A DNA stretch of 64,000 nucleotides from Robiginitalea sp. (GCA_024638915.1 JAHEJJ010000003.1:62001-126000); one strand, 5' to 3'. Shown: positions 34,701 through 43,766, counted from the first letter of the stretch. The notes: a model not told the origin generated them from the letters alone. Numbers and translations: made by a program.

Positions 34701-37700
34701 TGGTGTAATGCGATCCTTGAGCAGCACCAACTTTGAGCAATCGAATGTGGAATTTGTTCAATTTTGGGTCTTGGACCCCTTTGTTGATGGTATTGCCACC
34801 GGACCTGGTGAACTCGTAATCAACCTGGGGAATATTTCCGAGGATGTACTTGAGGATGGAAGAAAACAATATGAGAATGGCTTACCCGGTATTAATAGCA
34901 ACGACCTGACCAACTCCACCGTTTGGGGCAGGGTACCGGCTACTCAATCGCTGGTTTACGCTTTCGATGCGGATGAAGCAAACCGCGCCTTACAGGATAT
35001 CGGTTTCGACGGTCTTCCCGATGAAGAAGAGGCTGCACAGGGCTATAACGGGCCCGCAGACGACCCAGCACTGGATAATTATGTCTACTATCTGAACCGA
35101 GACGGGAATATTCTGGAGCGGTATACCGATTTCAACAACGTGGATGGGAACTCCCCGGTACAGGTTACGAATACCAACAGAGGGTCCACCACGCTTCCCG
35201 ATGTGGAAGATGTAGACCGGGATCTCACAATGAACACCATCAACAGCTATTTTGAATATCGAATATCGATAGAGCCCAATACCACCATTGACGATCTTTA
35301 CGTTACCGACATCAATGAAGGGACTACACCAACCCTCCCCAATGGAGACCAGCTAAACAGGAGATGGATACAGTATAAAATACCACTGGCCGATTTCACG
35401 GATGCAGTTGGAGGTATTGTCGATTTCCGTTCCATCAGTTATATGCGGATGTATATCACAGGATTCGATGATCCTGTGGTACTGAGGTTTGCGACTCTCG
35501 ATCTGGTTCGGGGCGACTGGCGTAACTATACCAATTCCCTGCAACCCGGCGAGGACCCACCGGAAGACGACGGCACAGTTGTAGACGTCAATACCGTAAA
35601 TATCGAGGAGAACAGCCAGAGAACACCTATCCCATATGTCTTACCACCAGGTGTTCAAAGAGAACAGCTCAACAATAATAACACCATCATCCGGCAGAAT
35701 GAACAGTCGCTTTCCTTCAATTTTGACGGTCTTGAGCCACAGGATTCACGAGGGGTATTCAAAAATGTTGATGTCGATATGCGACAGTATAAGCGCCTTA
35801 AAATGTTTATGCACGCTGAAGAGATCGCCGAATCGGACTACGTCGACGGCGAGATTCCAATAGTTGGATTTCTGCGTATGGGTACCGACTTTACCGATAA
35901 CTTTTACCAGATTGAAGTGCCGCTGGAATTCACTCCTTTTGGATCTATTTCTCCCGATATCATCTGGCCCTCGGTAAACGAACTGGATGTGGAACTGGCC
36001 GATCTGCGAAAGATAAAATCGCAGGGTATCTCCGATCAGTCATTAGGCGGATTGGTTTTTTATGAAATTGTTGGTGGTGAAGTGGTCCAGGTTGATGAAT
36101 TTGCGCCGAGGACCTTGGGTCAGATACGGATTGGAATTAGAGGAAACCCTTCGTTGGGAAGTATTCGGAGTATAATGGTGGGGGTAAAAAATATCGACGA
36201 TCTCCCTGCCCGGGCAGAGGTATGGTTCAACGAACTAAGGCTGGCAGGATTCGACAATGATGGCGGGTGGGCGGCCACAGCATCCATGGATGCCAATATT
36301 GCCGACTTCGCGAATGTTTCGGCTACAGGAGGAATAAGTACCTCTGGCTTCGGCGCGATCAATCAGCGACCCAATGAGCGTTTGCGGGAGGATGCGATTA
36401 ATTATGACGTGGTCACCAATGTGGAAGTTGGCCAGCTCTTTCCTAAGAATTGGAACTTGCAGATTCCTTTTAATTACGGCATAGCGGAACAACTGATCAC
36501 GCCCGAATTCGACCCGGTTTATGATGATCTTAAGCTGGAAGACCGCATTGCAGCAGCTGATACTCCAGCTGAAGCTCAGGCTATTGAAGAGCAGGCCGAA
36601 GACTATACAAAACGCACCAGCATCAATTTTATCGGAGTTCGTAAAAACAGAGGCAGTGAGGCCGAGGAGAATTTCTTCGATATCGAGAATTTCACATTTA
36701 ATTACTCGTATAACGAGACAGACCACCGCGATTTTGAAGTGGCCGAACTCAGGGATCAGGGAGTACAAACCGGATTTGTCTATAATTATAATTTTAAACC
36801 GGCCTCTGTAGAACCCTTTAAAAAGAACGATTCGATCTTTAGGAGTCGCTATTGGCAATGGCTCAAGGATTTGAATTTTAATCTCCTGCCGGCAAGTCTG
36901 GCCATACAATCGGATATCAACCGGCAGTTGAACCAGCAACGTTTTAGGGATGTACTGGAGCCCGGGGTGGAACGGCTGGAGTTGCCTTTGTTGCAACAAC
37001 GCAATTATCTATTTAATTGGCAGTATGCACTTAACTACAGTTTATCCAAATCGCTTCGCCTAAACCTTACTTCCTCAAATAACAGGATCGTAAGGAATTA
37101 TTTCACGGAAGCAGGCAATCCCGATTCAGACATCAATCCCGAACTCGGAATTTGGGATGGATTTTTCGATATAGGGGAGCCCAACAGGCATGCGCAACAG
37201 TTTCAGTTGAATTATGACATACCGTTTAATAAGATACCTTTCCTGGACTTCATCAATACCCAATACACCTATACCGCCAATTTCGATTGGCAGAGGGGTG
37301 GAGATGCTATACGGGAGGTGACTGGAGAAGACATCAATACGGTGCAGAATGCCAGTACCCATACGATAACAGCGGCATTGAGCATGCCTCGTTTTTACGA
37401 TATCATCGGGCTTAAAAAACGCGAAGGGAAAGGCGATGATATTGAGGTCAGGGTGGATAAAGCCGGTAATCCGGCCGATGGTAAGAAAAAGAAAAGCAAG
37501 GGTAAAACCGGTCCTGCCGTAAATACGCTGATCGATATAGTTACCATGGTTAAAAGGCTCAATGTGAATTATAGCCAGAATAGCGGTCAGGTCCTGCCAG
37601 GATACACCCAATCGCTGGGTTTCATAGGCACCACCCGTCCAAGCCTTGGATTTGTATTCGGCAGCCAGGCCGATGTTCGTTTTGAAGCCGCACGCAACGG

Positions 37701-38868
37701 ATGGCTAACTGTTTTTCCGGAGTTTAACGAACAGTTTACCAAACGTACCAACAAGCAATTGAATATAACGGCGACGGCACAACCGATATCGGACCTCACA
37801 ATCGATATAGTAGCCGATCGGCAATCCCTCAGATCTTTTCAGGAGAACTTCAGGGTGGAAAATGGTGAATACATTCCACTAACACCCTTCAATTCTGGAA
37901 ATTTTAGTATATCGACAATAATGATCGGGACCTCTTTCAGCACAAGTGATGAACTGACTTCCAGTACTTTTGAGGCATTCAAGGACAACAGGATTGCCAT
38001 CGCCAACAGGCTGGTCAATGAACAAGGTTTACCTGACGAGGGGGTTGATGATGACGGTTTCCCCATCCGCTACAGCAAGACGAACCAGGATGTGCTTTTA
38101 CCGGCCTTTTTCGCCGCCTATAGCGGGCAGGATGTGAACCGGGTGACCCTGGGCGCCTTCAGAAATATCCCTCTTCCGAACTGGAATATCAAGTATACCG
38201 GCCTGATGAAGAACAAGTGGTTCAGGAAAAAGTTCAAACGCTTTTCACTCAGCCATGGATATCGCGCCAGTTACAGTATAAACCTCTTTCAAACCAACCT
38301 GGAACGCCAACAGCTTATCAACGACGGATTACCACCCTATAATACCGAGAACCAGGACATTCTGCCGGAACAGATCATCAACAACGTGGTGCTTACAGAC
38401 CAGTTCAATCCACTGATGAGGGTCGATTTCGAAATGGCCAATTCACTCAGTGTGCTGGCTGAAGTCCGTACAGACCGGGCTCTATCGCTCAGTTTCGACA
38501 ACTCCTTGCTGACCGAGATCAACGGAAAGGAATATACCTTAGGTTTAGGTTACCGGTTCAAGGACGTCAAAGTGGTAACCCGTATCGCAGGGGAAAAACA
38601 AAGATTAAAAGGAGATCTTAACCTGAAAGCCGATGTTTCACTGAGAGACAATATCACCATCATACGGAATTTGGACATCGATAGCAATCAGATCACCTCC
38701 GGCCAGAACCTTCTCTCGATTAAGTTTACGGCGGACTATGCCCTGAGCAAAAACCTCAACGCACTTTTCTTTTTCGACCATTCCTTTTCTAAATTTGCGG
38801 TTTCCACTGCCTTCCCACAGACGACGATAAATACAGGCTTTACGCTGCGATATAATTTTGGAAATTAA
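31723..38868 (+). CDS. sprA: SprA/Sov, type IX secretion outer-membrane translocon
   Basis: SprA is the very large outer-membrane beta-barrel through which the type IX secretion system exports adhesins and enzymes; in gliding Flavobacteria it is needed for motility. The product has 2381 residues, the usual size, with a signal peptide near residues 14-33 (cleavage around Leu-Ala-Gln). The body has many amphipathic strands rich in Asn, Tyr and Asp, and ends in a typical outer-membrane terminal strand (Arg-Tyr-Asn-Phe-Gly-Asn). The start is a TTG five bases after the ruvA stop, which implies translational coupling. Other type IX-related genes in the window are the PorP/SprF protein at 60690 and possibly the VWA neighbour. 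The frame is uninterrupted. Confidence 0.95.
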   Translation: MEKGAESILKSNQFKLFFLCILCLVFYQNTLAQETDEQQLDSVQTGVALGRIAFENPASIVTKYTYDPVLDRYIYTESVGDFDINYPVILSPEQYFELVRKESMKSYFKEKLDAFSGKKEGSEEARKNLLPNFYVNSGFFESVFGGNSIEVIPQGSVAMDLGVIWQKNDNPALSPRNRTNLSFDFDQRISLSLLGKIGERLEITANYDTEATFDFQNLVKLDYTPTEDDILRKIEVGNVNFPLNSSLIKGAQSLFGVKTQLQFGRTTVTAVFSEQRSQNNTVVAQGGGTLTDFELTAIDYDEDRHFFLSQFFRDRYDDALLNYPYINSQIQITRLEVWVTNRTQQTLNVRNVVAIQDLGEAIKDNTRIGLFNGEPAGFFDTGVPNFELPRNDANLYDPAQIDAGGVLTSEIRNIATVDQGFNIGTAYQINQGFDYAILENARKLEQGRDYQFESQLGYISLNQRLSNDEVLGVAYQFTFNGQVFQVGEFANGGIDATTVSPGVELQVNNNTLILKLLKSNITNVADPIWDLMMKNIYSTGAFQLSQEDFKFNILYSDPTPRNYITPVVQGPGTGWPDETDPNGPLEQRILLDVFNLDRLNVYNDVQRGGDGFFDFIPGITVNTQNGQIIFTKVEPFGAYLFDLLGGGTYDIDNDQGYNDNQQKYVFRNMYAKTKAASLQDAQKNRFRLRGRYKSEGSSGIPIGAFNVPRGSVRVTAGGRQLQEGIDYTVNYQAGTVQILDPSLQASNTPINIDVENNAVFGQQTRRFTGINVDHQFNEKFTLGATFLNLNERPLTQKSNFGLEPVNNTIFGLNGNVSTEIPFLTRLVNKLPNIDTDVPSNLSFRGEVAVLRPNSPKTADFNGETTAYLDDFEGAQALIDIRSSLGWFLASAPQEFKQDGETDLETGYERAKVAWYTIDPIFYTNQRPAGITDNDISTNETRRVFIDEIFPQTDIAQGQTTVQNTLDIAYYPNNKGPYNASPNFDALTSDEKWGGVMRSLSSTNFEQSNVEFVQFWVLDPFVDGIATGPGELVINLGNISEDVLEDGRKQYENGLPGINSNDLTNSTVWGRVPATQSLVYAFDADEANRALQDIGFDGLPDEEEAAQGYNGPADDPALDNYVYYLNRDGNILERYTDFNNVDGNSPVQVTNTNRGSTTLPDVEDVDRDLTMNTINSYFEYRISIEPNTTIDDLYVTDINEGTTPTLPNGDQLNRRWIQYKIPLADFTDAVGGIVDFRSISYMRMYITGFDDPVVLRFATLDLVRGDWRNYTNSLQPGEDPPEDDGTVVDVNTVNIEENSQRTPIPYVLPPGVQREQLNNNNTIIRQNEQSLSFNFDGLEPQDSRGVFKNVDVDMRQYKRLKMFMHAEEIAESDYVDGEIPIVGFLRMGTDFTDNFYQIEVPLEFTPFGSISPDIIWPSVNELDVELADLRKIKSQGISDQSLGGLVFYEIVGGEVVQVDEFAPRTLGQIRIGIRGNPSLGSIRSIMVGVKNIDDLPARAEVWFNELRLAGFDNDGGWAATASMDANIADFANVSATGGISTSGFGAINQRPNERLREDAINYDVVTNVEVGQLFPKNWNLQIPFNYGIAEQLITPEFDPVYDDLKLEDRIAAADTPAEAQAIEEQAEDYTKRTSINFIGVRKNRGSEAEENFFDIENFTFNYSYNETDHRDFEVAELRDQGVQTGFVYNYNFKPASVEPFKKNDSIFRSRYWQWLKDLNFNLLPASLAIQSDINRQLNQQRFRDVLEPGVERLELPLLQQRNYLFNWQYALNYSLSKSLRLNLTSSNNRIVRNYFTEAGNPDSDINPELGIWDGFFDIGEPNRHAQQFQLNYDIPFNKIPFLDFINTQYTYTANFDWQRGGDAIREVTGEDINTVQNASTHTITAALSMPRFYDIIGLKKREGKGDDIEVRVDKAGNPADGKKKKSKGKTGPAVNTLIDIVTMVKRLNVNYSQNSGQVLPGYTQSLGFIGTTRPSLGFVFGSQADVRFEAARNGWLTVFPEFNEQFTKRTNKQLNITATAQPISDLTIDIVADRQSLRSFQENFRVENGEYIPLTPFNSGNFSISTIMIGTSFSTSDELTSSTFEAFKDNRIAIANRLVNEQGLPDEGVDDDGFPIRYSKTNQDVLLPAFFAAYSGQDVNRVTLGAFRNIPLPNWNIKYTGLMKNKWFRKKFKRFSLSHGYRASYSINLFQTNLERQQLINDGLPPYNTENQDILPEQIINNVVLTDQFNPLMRVDFEMANSLSVLAEVRTDRALSLSFDNSLLTEINGKEYTLGLGYRFKDVKVVTRIAGEKQRLKGDLNLKADVSLRDNITIIRNLDIDSNQITSGQNLLSIKFTADYALSKNLNALFFFDHSFSKFAVSTAFPQTTINTGFTLRYNFGN

Positions 38869-38937
38869 CCACATTGAGGGGATTTCCTGAGGAATAAACA
38901 GCCCTCTGAGCAATCGTTTTTCGGCCGAGTTTTTTAT

Positions 38938-38968
38938 TTGAAAACCTTACCAATATCCCTTACATTTG
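38938..38968 (+). promoter_or_regulatory. Promoter upstream of gcvH (TTG - 20 nt - TACATTTG)
   Basis: A -33 TTG at 38938 and a -7 TACATTTG at 38961-38968 stand at the spacing expected for Bacteroidota. Transcription would start about 60 bases before the gcvH ATG. Confidence 0.65.
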
Positions 38969-39034
38969 CGAGCAACTATGGCGTTAGTGATGTGTGTAAT
39001 CCACACCTAAAAGCAAAATTCAATTCATAAAAGT

Positions 39035-39415
39035 ATGGAAATTCCTTCCGAACTAAAGTATACAAAGGATCACGAATGGATCCGTATAGAGGGTGATCTC
39101 GCGACCGTTGGCATCACTGATTTCGCCCAGGGCGAACTTGGTGATATCGTCTATGTAGAAGTGGAAACGGTTGAAGAATCACTCGAAAGGGAAGAGGTAT
39201 TTGGCACAGTTGAGGCGGTAAAGACCGTTTCCGACCTTTTCCTTCCTCTCAGTGGAGAGATCATCGAATTCAACGAAGCCCTGGAAGACGCCCCTGAAAC
39301 TGTAAATTCGGATCCCTATGGTGAGGGTTGGATGATAAAGATCAAAATTCAAAATTCTGATGAAGTTTCCGATCTGCTCACCGATCAGCAGTACAAGGAA
39401 TTAATAGGTGCTTAA
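39035..39415 (+). CDS. gcvH: Glycine cleavage system H protein
   Basis: This lipoylated carrier shuttles the aminomethyl group between the P, T and L proteins of the glycine cleavage system. The lipoyl attachment Lys63 sits in the motif Val-Glu-Ala-Val-Lys-Thr-Val-Ser, and the hammerhead lipoyl fold with Tyr-Thr-Lys-Asp-His-Glu-Trp start is complete. The length of 126 is normal. The P and T protein genes are not nearby. It overlaps the following VanZ-family gene by eight bases. Confidence 0.96.
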   Translation: MEIPSELKYTKDHEWIRIEGDLATVGITDFAQGELGDIVYVEVETVEESLEREEVFGTVEAVKTVSDLFLPLSGEIIEFNEALEDAPETVNSDPYGEGWMIKIKIQNSDEVSDLLTDQQYKELIGA

Positions 39416-39809
39416 ATCGTATAAATACACCTTTGCGTTCTTCGCGTGGATGTCTCTTATCACTTACCTGAGCCTTGCCAGTATAACCGCGTACGGGGGT
39501 TTACCAATAGAGATACCCCATCTGGATAAGCTGGTACATTTCACCTTTTACTTCGTGGGTAGCATACTGGCCTGCTTCTTTGTCCGAGAGCGCACATCTG
39601 GCAGGATTTCCTTCAAAAAGACCTCGGTATACACGGCGATATTCATGACCTTTTTTGGAATGATGATTGAGTTTTTGCAATATTTCCTGACCTACGATCG
39701 CAGTGGGGAAATCCTCGATTTCACCGCCAATTTCATAGGCGTCATAGTGGGTTTGATTCTTGTAAAATTCCTCTTTTCTGCCAATTCAGGTTTAAAATGG
39801 AGATATTAA
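39408..39809 (+). CDS. VanZ-family membrane protein
   Basis: This is a small membrane protein of 133 residues with four hydrophobic segments (about 8-26, 44-60, 72-90, 107-124). The His-Leu-Asp-Lys-Leu-Val-His-Phe and Phe-Gly-Met-Met-Ile-Glu-x-Leu-Gln motifs are those of the VanZ-like family, whose founding member raises teicoplanin resistance. The role in Bacteroidota is unknown. It starts at a GTG inside the end of gcvH, so the two are translationally coupled, a common pairing in this family of bacteria. Confidence 0.85.
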   Translation: MLKSYKYTFAFFAWMSLITYLSLASITAYGGLPIEIPHLDKLVHFTFYFVGSILACFFVRERTSGRISFKKTSVYTAIFMTFFGMMIEFLQYFLTYDRSGEILDFTANFIGVIVGLILVKFLFSANSGLKWRY

Positions 39810-39862
39810 TTGCTTTTTTATTAAATTAATAGTTAAATTAGCGAAGATTAAATCAAAGAAAT

Positions 39863-40567
39863 ATGGAACTGAAAAAGAACCCAAAAGCAGACCTTAGAAG
39901 GAATAGCAGCTTTTATTTCGTGCTTGGTCTGGCATTGGTTATGGCGTTGGTTTATGGCGCTCTGGAATGGAAGACGTATGATAAGACAAGTGAATACGAT
40001 ATCTCCCTGAATGTGGAAGAGTCGCTTGACGAAGAAGTGCCGATGACCGAACAGATCAAAACGCCACCACCTCCACCACCTCCGGCAGCACCGGAAGTTA
40101 TCGAGGTTGTGGAAGACGAAGAAGAAGTACAAGAAACGGTTATTGAATCTACCGAGACCAGCCAGGAGGAAGAGGTAATTGAGGTAGAGGATGTTGAGGT
40201 GGATGAAGTGGAAGAAGATATCGATGTACCTTTTGCAGTAATCGAAGATGTGCCCATTTTCCCCGGATGTGAAGGGGCCAGTGATAAAAGAGCCTGTTTT
40301 AATGAGATGATGCAAAAGCATATCAGGAAAAATTTCCGTTATCCAGAGATCGCCCAGGAAATGGGGATCCAGGGAAGGGTTAACGTGATGTTCACGATCC
40401 AAAAAGATGGTTCAATCGGAAATATCCGTTACCGAGGACCTGATAAGAATTTGGAAGCAGAAGCATTGAGAATTATTGAAAAACTTCCTAAGATGACGCC
40501 AGGCAAACAAAGGGGTCGTGCCGTAAGGGTTCCCTTTAGTATTCCGATTACCTTTAAGTTGCAGTAA
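39863..40567 (+). CDS. TonB-family energy transducer
   Basis: It transfers energy from the ExbBD motor to outer-membrane transporters. The protein has a short cytoplasmic part, one transmembrane helix (about residues 17-34), a Pro-rich segment (about 65-76), a strongly acidic linker (about 80-135) and a C-terminal TonB domain (about 145-234) with Gly-Arg-Val-Asn-Val-Met-Phe-Thr-Ile and the terminal Phe-Ser-Ile-Pro-Ile-Thr-Phe-Lys. Pro and Glu/Asp spacers are normal for spanning the periplasm. No exbB or exbD lies next to it. It probably follows gcvH-vanZ in one transcript, 53 bases later, and is ended by a strong terminator. Confidence 0.9.
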   Translation: MELKKNPKADLRRNSSFYFVLGLALVMALVYGALEWKTYDKTSEYDISLNVEESLDEEVPMTEQIKTPPPPPPPAAPEVIEVVEDEEEVQETVIESTETSQEEEVIEVEDVEVDEVEEDIDVPFAVIEDVPIFPGCEGASDKRACFNEMMQKHIRKNFRYPEIAQEMGIQGRVNVMFTIQKDGSIGNIRYRGPDKNLEAEALRIIEKLPKMTPGKQRGRAVRVPFSIPITFKLQ

Positions 40568-40583
40568 TTCACAATATAATTAT

Positions 40584-40615
40584 AAACCCGGTAGACAGCT
40601 ACCGGGTTTTTTTTT
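40584..40615 (+). terminator. Intrinsic terminator after the TonB gene
   Basis: A perfect 11-bp stem (AAACCCGGTAG / CTACCGGGTTT) with a four-base loop is followed by a run of T residues. Confidence 0.93.
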
Positions 40616-40679
40616 GCCCTTCCCATACCGAATCCCAAAGCAACACATTATTAATTATTTGATAAACGCCTATATTTCG

Positions 40680-40710
40680 TTGCAAGAGTTTTAATCGGGC
40701 CTTATCTTTG
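40680..40710 (+). promoter_or_regulatory. Promoter of the cyoE-cox operon (TTG - 20 nt - TATCTTTG)
   Basis: A -33 TTG at 40680-40682 and a -7 TATCTTTG at 40703-40710 fit the Bacteroidota consensus. The leader contains a 6-bp inverted repeat (CCAGAC / GTCTGG, 40722-40741) before the ATG at 40764. Confidence 0.65.
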
Positions 40711-40763
40711 CATGCCATTTCCCAGACCGTAAAAAGTCTGGAATTGTTCGAAACTCATACCTG

Positions 40764-41666
40764 ATGAAAACCGCATTGAATCCGGTGAATAGCAATTCTC
40801 TTGCATCCGTATTTACCGACTTTAAGGAGATTACAAAGGCGCGATTGGCGATCAGTGTTGTCTTTTCTTCCATCGCCGGTTATTTATTGGGGACATACGA
40901 AATCGAGTTGATGTCATTATTGCTTCTGGGCTTTGGTGGTTATTGTATGGTAGGAGCTTCCAATGCTTATAATCAGGTCATTGAACGCGATCTTGATGCT
41001 TTGATGAATCGTACCCGCAACCGACCTGTCGCCTCAGGGAGAATGAGTGTTAACAGCGCGATCCTTATCGCTGCCATCATGACTGTTCTTGGGGTGGTAT
41101 CGCTCTACTATCTCAGTCCGAAAACAGCCATGTTTGGGGCTATATCCATATTTCTTTATACCTGTGTTTATACCCCTTTGAAGACGAAAACTCCTTTGGC
41201 TGTTTTTGTAGGGGCATTCCCCGGTGCGATACCCTTCATGCTGGGATGGGTAGCGGCCACCAATGATTTTGGAATCGAACCCGGCACCTTGTTCATGATC
41301 CAGTTCTTCTGGCAATTTCCTCATTTCTGGGCCCTTGGCTGGATACTTGACGATGACTATAACAAAGCGGGTTTCAAACTACTGCCCACTGGAAAAAAAG
41401 ATAAAGGGACGGCGCTTCAGATCATTATGTATACTTTTTGGATGATCATTATTTCTGTCATACCTGCATTTGGAATCACCGGACGGCTGCACCTGTCGCT
41501 TCCAGCAGCGGTCCTCGTGCTGATGATGGGGCTTGTGATGTTGTATTTTGCTTTTAGATTATTTGAAAGACGTGATAATAAGACTGCGAGGGGATTGATG
41601 ATCGCCAGTGTGAGTTATATAACGCTTATACAAATCACCTATGTAGTCGATAAATTTCTGTACTAA
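40764..41666 (+). CDS. cyoE: Haem O synthase (protohaem IX farnesyltransferase)
   Basis: It attaches a farnesyl group to haem B to make haem O, the precursor of haem A for the aa3 oxidase, in the cytoplasmic membrane. The prenyltransferase motif Asn-x-x-x-Asp (Asn-Gln-Val-Ile-Glu-Arg-Asp-Leu-Asp) with Met-Asn-Arg-Thr-Arg-Asn-Arg-Pro follows helix 2, and the second Asp-rich motif Asp-Asp-Asp-Tyr lies near residue 195. The length of 300 and about eight helices are usual. It opens an operon with coxC-type, CoxIV and copper-assembly genes, three bases before the next start. Confidence 0.95.
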   Translation: MKTALNPVNSNSLASVFTDFKEITKARLAISVVFSSIAGYLLGTYEIELMSLLLLGFGGYCMVGASNAYNQVIERDLDALMNRTRNRPVASGRMSVNSAILIAAIMTVLGVVSLYYLSPKTAMFGAISIFLYTCVYTPLKTKTPLAVFVGAFPGAIPFMLGWVAATNDFGIEPGTLFMIQFFWQFPHFWALGWILDDDYNKAGFKLLPTGKKDKGTALQIIMYTFWMIIISVIPAFGITGRLHLSLPAAVLVLMMGLVMLYFAFRLFERRDNKTARGLMIASVSYITLIQITYVVDKFLY

Positions 41667-41669
41667 ACC

Positions 41670-42251
41670 ATGGATGTAACTCAAACTTCTCCTGAAGAAA
41701 AAAGAGCCAGAGCCAAGAAAATGATGCTCTGGTTTGGAATGGCTAGCCTGATCATGGGTTTTGCCGGTTGGACCAGTGCCTACATCGTAAGCAGTAAAAG
41801 GGAAGATTGGATCGATGATTTTATGCTGCCTTCTGCATTCTTTTTCAGCACTGTAATGATTATAGCAAGCAGCATCACTTATATTCTGGCCCAAAAGTCC
41901 TTGAAAAAAGAGGAGAACTCCAACTGTACAAAGTGGTTAATCCTAACCTTTGTATTGGGAATTGGCTTTATCATTGTTCAATTTTTAGGTTTTTCACAAT
42001 TGATCGGTCAGGGGTATTATTTTACCGGCCCAAGCAGTAGCATCACCATGTCTTACATTTTCCTGATAGCCGCAGTACATGTTATACATGTTTTAGCAGG
42101 ACTCCTTTCACTGTTGGTGGTGATGATAAAGCAGTTCAGGGGAAAATATTCTGCCGGCAATATGTTAGGAATGGAATTGGGAGCCACCTTCTGGCATTTT
42201 TTAGATCTTTTGTGGGTGTACCTGGTTCTGTTTTTCTATTTCTACAGATAA
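41670..42251 (+). CDS. Haem-copper oxidase subunit III-like protein
   Basis: This integral membrane protein of 193 residues with five helices resembles the short subunit III family (Gly-Trp-Thr-Ser-Ala-Tyr, Gly-Gln-Gly-Tyr-Tyr-Phe-Thr-Gly, His-Val-Ile-His-Val-Leu-Ala-Gly, Phe-Trp-His-Phe-Leu-Asp-Leu-Leu-Trp). Flavobacteria carry it together with a longer true subunit III, as here (42345). It is probably a subunit or assembly part of the aa3 oxidase. It follows cyoE directly. Confidence 0.88.
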   Translation: MDVTQTSPEEKRARAKKMMLWFGMASLIMGFAGWTSAYIVSSKREDWIDDFMLPSAFFFSTVMIIASSITYILAQKSLKKEENSNCTKWLILTFVLGIGFIIVQFLGFSQLIGQGYYFTGPSSSITMSYIFLIAAVHVIHVLAGLLSLLVVMIKQFRGKYSAGNMLGMELGATFWHFLDLLWVYLVLFFYFYR

Positions 42252-42286
42252 AATCCAAAATTCACGGGTTTTACCGAATTCCACTT

Positions 42287-42314
42287 TTGTTTGTAGTAAA
42301 AAAATGTAAATTTG
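42287..42314 (+). promoter_or_regulatory. Possible internal promoter (TTG - 17 nt - TAAATTTG)
   Basis: The -7 box at 42307-42314 is exact and a TTG is at 42287. The 93-base gap inside the cox operon could allow separate expression of the long subunit III. Confidence 0.5.
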
Positions 42315-42344
42315 CCATTAATCTCTTAACACCAATCTCAATTT

Positions 42345-43319
42345 ATGGAAACATCGGTTACCACTGCTTCGGAAGGCCGCGTATGGGGAGGCGGAAACAG
42401 ACCATTAGACGCCAGTTATGGCAAACTGATGATGTGGTTCTTTATCGTTTCAGATGCGCTGACATTTTCGGGCTTTCTGGCCTCATATGGTTTTTCCCGA
42501 TTTAAGTTTATCGAGACATGGCCTATCGCCGATGAGGTGTTTACCCACGTACCCTTTTTTCACGGTAATTTTCCGATGTACTATGTGGCGTTCATGACCT
42601 TCATACTGATTATGTCGTCTGTAACCATGGTACTCGCCGTGGATGCTGGCCATAAAATGATACAGAAGAAAGTAATACTCTATATGTTCCTCACTATTAT
42701 TGGAGGGGCGATCTTCGTCGGGTCACAGGCATGGGAGTGGGCAACTTTCATCAAGGGTGACTATGGTGCTATTGAGACTAAAGGCGGTCGTATATTGCAG
42801 TTCGTCAAGGCCGATACCGGTGAACGTGCTGCATTGGCAGATTTTGCGAAGACCCTGCCTGGTGAAAGAGTTGATCATGAGCGAAGAAACGGTATATGGT
42901 TTTACCAGGATAAGGCACTACCCTCTTTTACAGTCAATGAAGTCACCGAAGGGCTACTGGCAAATCCAAATATTTTAATAAGGACAGAAACGATAACCGA
43001 AGCTGGTGAAAAACAGCTTCTGACACGGGAGGAATCGCTCACCAGGATAAAAGACGCCACGGAGGTAGTTGAAGGCGCGAATCTGATCCACAATGAATAT
43101 GGGAGCCGGCTATTTGCCGATTTCTTCTTTTTTATCACAGGATTTCATGGATTCCACGTTTTCTCCGGGGTAGTGATTAATATTATTATATTCTTTAATA
43201 TCATACTGGGCACCTATGAGCGTAGGGGCCATTATGAAATGGTGGAGAAAGTAGGACTGTACTGGCACTTTGTTGACCTGGTATGGGTATTTGTATTTAC
43301 GTTTTTCTATCTGGTTTAA
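42345..43319 (+). CDS. coxC: Cytochrome c oxidase subunit III
   Basis: Subunit III stabilises the oxidase core. The 324-residue protein has the conserved helices with Gly-Phe-His-Gly-Phe-His-Val and Tyr-Trp-His-Phe-Val-Asp-Leu-Val-Trp near the C-terminus. Compared with the classical protein it carries a hydrophilic insertion at about residues 140-240 (rich in Glu, Thr and Arg), typical of Bacteroidota; it would face one side of the membrane and might contact another respiratory complex. It lies between the short subunit III-like gene and the CoxIV gene. Confidence 0.93.
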   Translation: METSVTTASEGRVWGGGNRPLDASYGKLMMWFFIVSDALTFSGFLASYGFSRFKFIETWPIADEVFTHVPFFHGNFPMYYVAFMTFILIMSSVTMVLAVDAGHKMIQKKVILYMFLTIIGGAIFVGSQAWEWATFIKGDYGAIETKGGRILQFVKADTGERAALADFAKTLPGERVDHERRNGIWFYQDKALPSFTVNEVTEGLLANPNILIRTETITEAGEKQLLTREESLTRIKDATEVVEGANLIHNEYGSRLFADFFFFITGFHGFHVFSGVVINIIIFFNIILGTYERRGHYEMVEKVGLYWHFVDLVWVFVFTFFYLV

Positions 43320-43334
43320 ATTTAAGATTAGTAT

Positions 43335-43718
43335 ATGGCGCACGAACATAAACTCGAAATTTTCAGAGGCCTGCTAAAGTTTAAGTCGAACACCCAAAAA
43401 ATTTGGGGCGTACTTGTATTCCTAACCATAGTAACAGGAGTTGAGGTAGTTCTGGGTATTACGAAACCCTACGTGCTTACCAGCAATACTTTTGTCGGGA
43501 TGAAGATTCTAAACTGGATATTCATCGCACTGACCCTGGTAAAGGCATACTACATCGCCTGGGATTTCATGCATCTGCGTGACGAAAAAAATTCACTGCG
43601 AAGAGCGGTGGTGTGGACACCGATTTTCCTTGTGAGTTACCTGATTTTTATATTGCTGTACGAGGCAGACTATATCTATACGGTCTTCAGGGACGGATTC
43701 GTCACCTGGGATTTCTAA
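43335..43718 (+). CDS. Cytochrome c oxidase subunit IV family protein
   Basis: This is a small membrane protein of 127 residues with three helices (about 26-45, 55-75, 94-115) and the motif Tyr-Tyr-Ile-Ala-Trp-Asp-Phe-Met-His-Leu-Arg-Asp-Glu, which marks the prokaryotic CoxIV family. It is an accessory subunit of the aa3 oxidase. It begins 15 bases after coxC and is followed by a terminator, so the structural cox part ends here. Confidence 0.9.
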   Translation: MAHEHKLEIFRGLLKFKSNTQKIWGVLVFLTIVTGVEVVLGITKPYVLTSNTFVGMKILNWIFIALTLVKAYYIAWDFMHLRDEKNSLRRAVVWTPIFLVSYLIFILLYEADYIYTVFRDGFVTWDF

Positions 43719-43737
43719 AAAGGAATTAACATTATAG

Positions 43738-43766
43738 AAAGACGGTATCAGCACCGTCTTTTTTAT
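43738..43766 (+). terminator. Intrinsic terminator after the CoxIV gene
   Basis: A nine-base stem (AAAGACGGT / ACCGTCTTT) with a six-base loop is followed by T residues. The next -7 box begins directly in its tail. Confidence 0.85.

Noticed and set aside
36235-36999. A 254-codon open frame on the minus strand inside sprA
   Set aside because: It is antisense to a continuous, well-conserved outer-membrane gene and its translation shows no domain or signal; the open frame follows from the codon use of sprA.
39848-40402. A 184-codon minus-strand frame over the TonB gene
   Set aside because: Its long His/Phe and Trp/Arg runs are the reverse of the Glu/Asp and Pro codons of TonB. It is a shadow.
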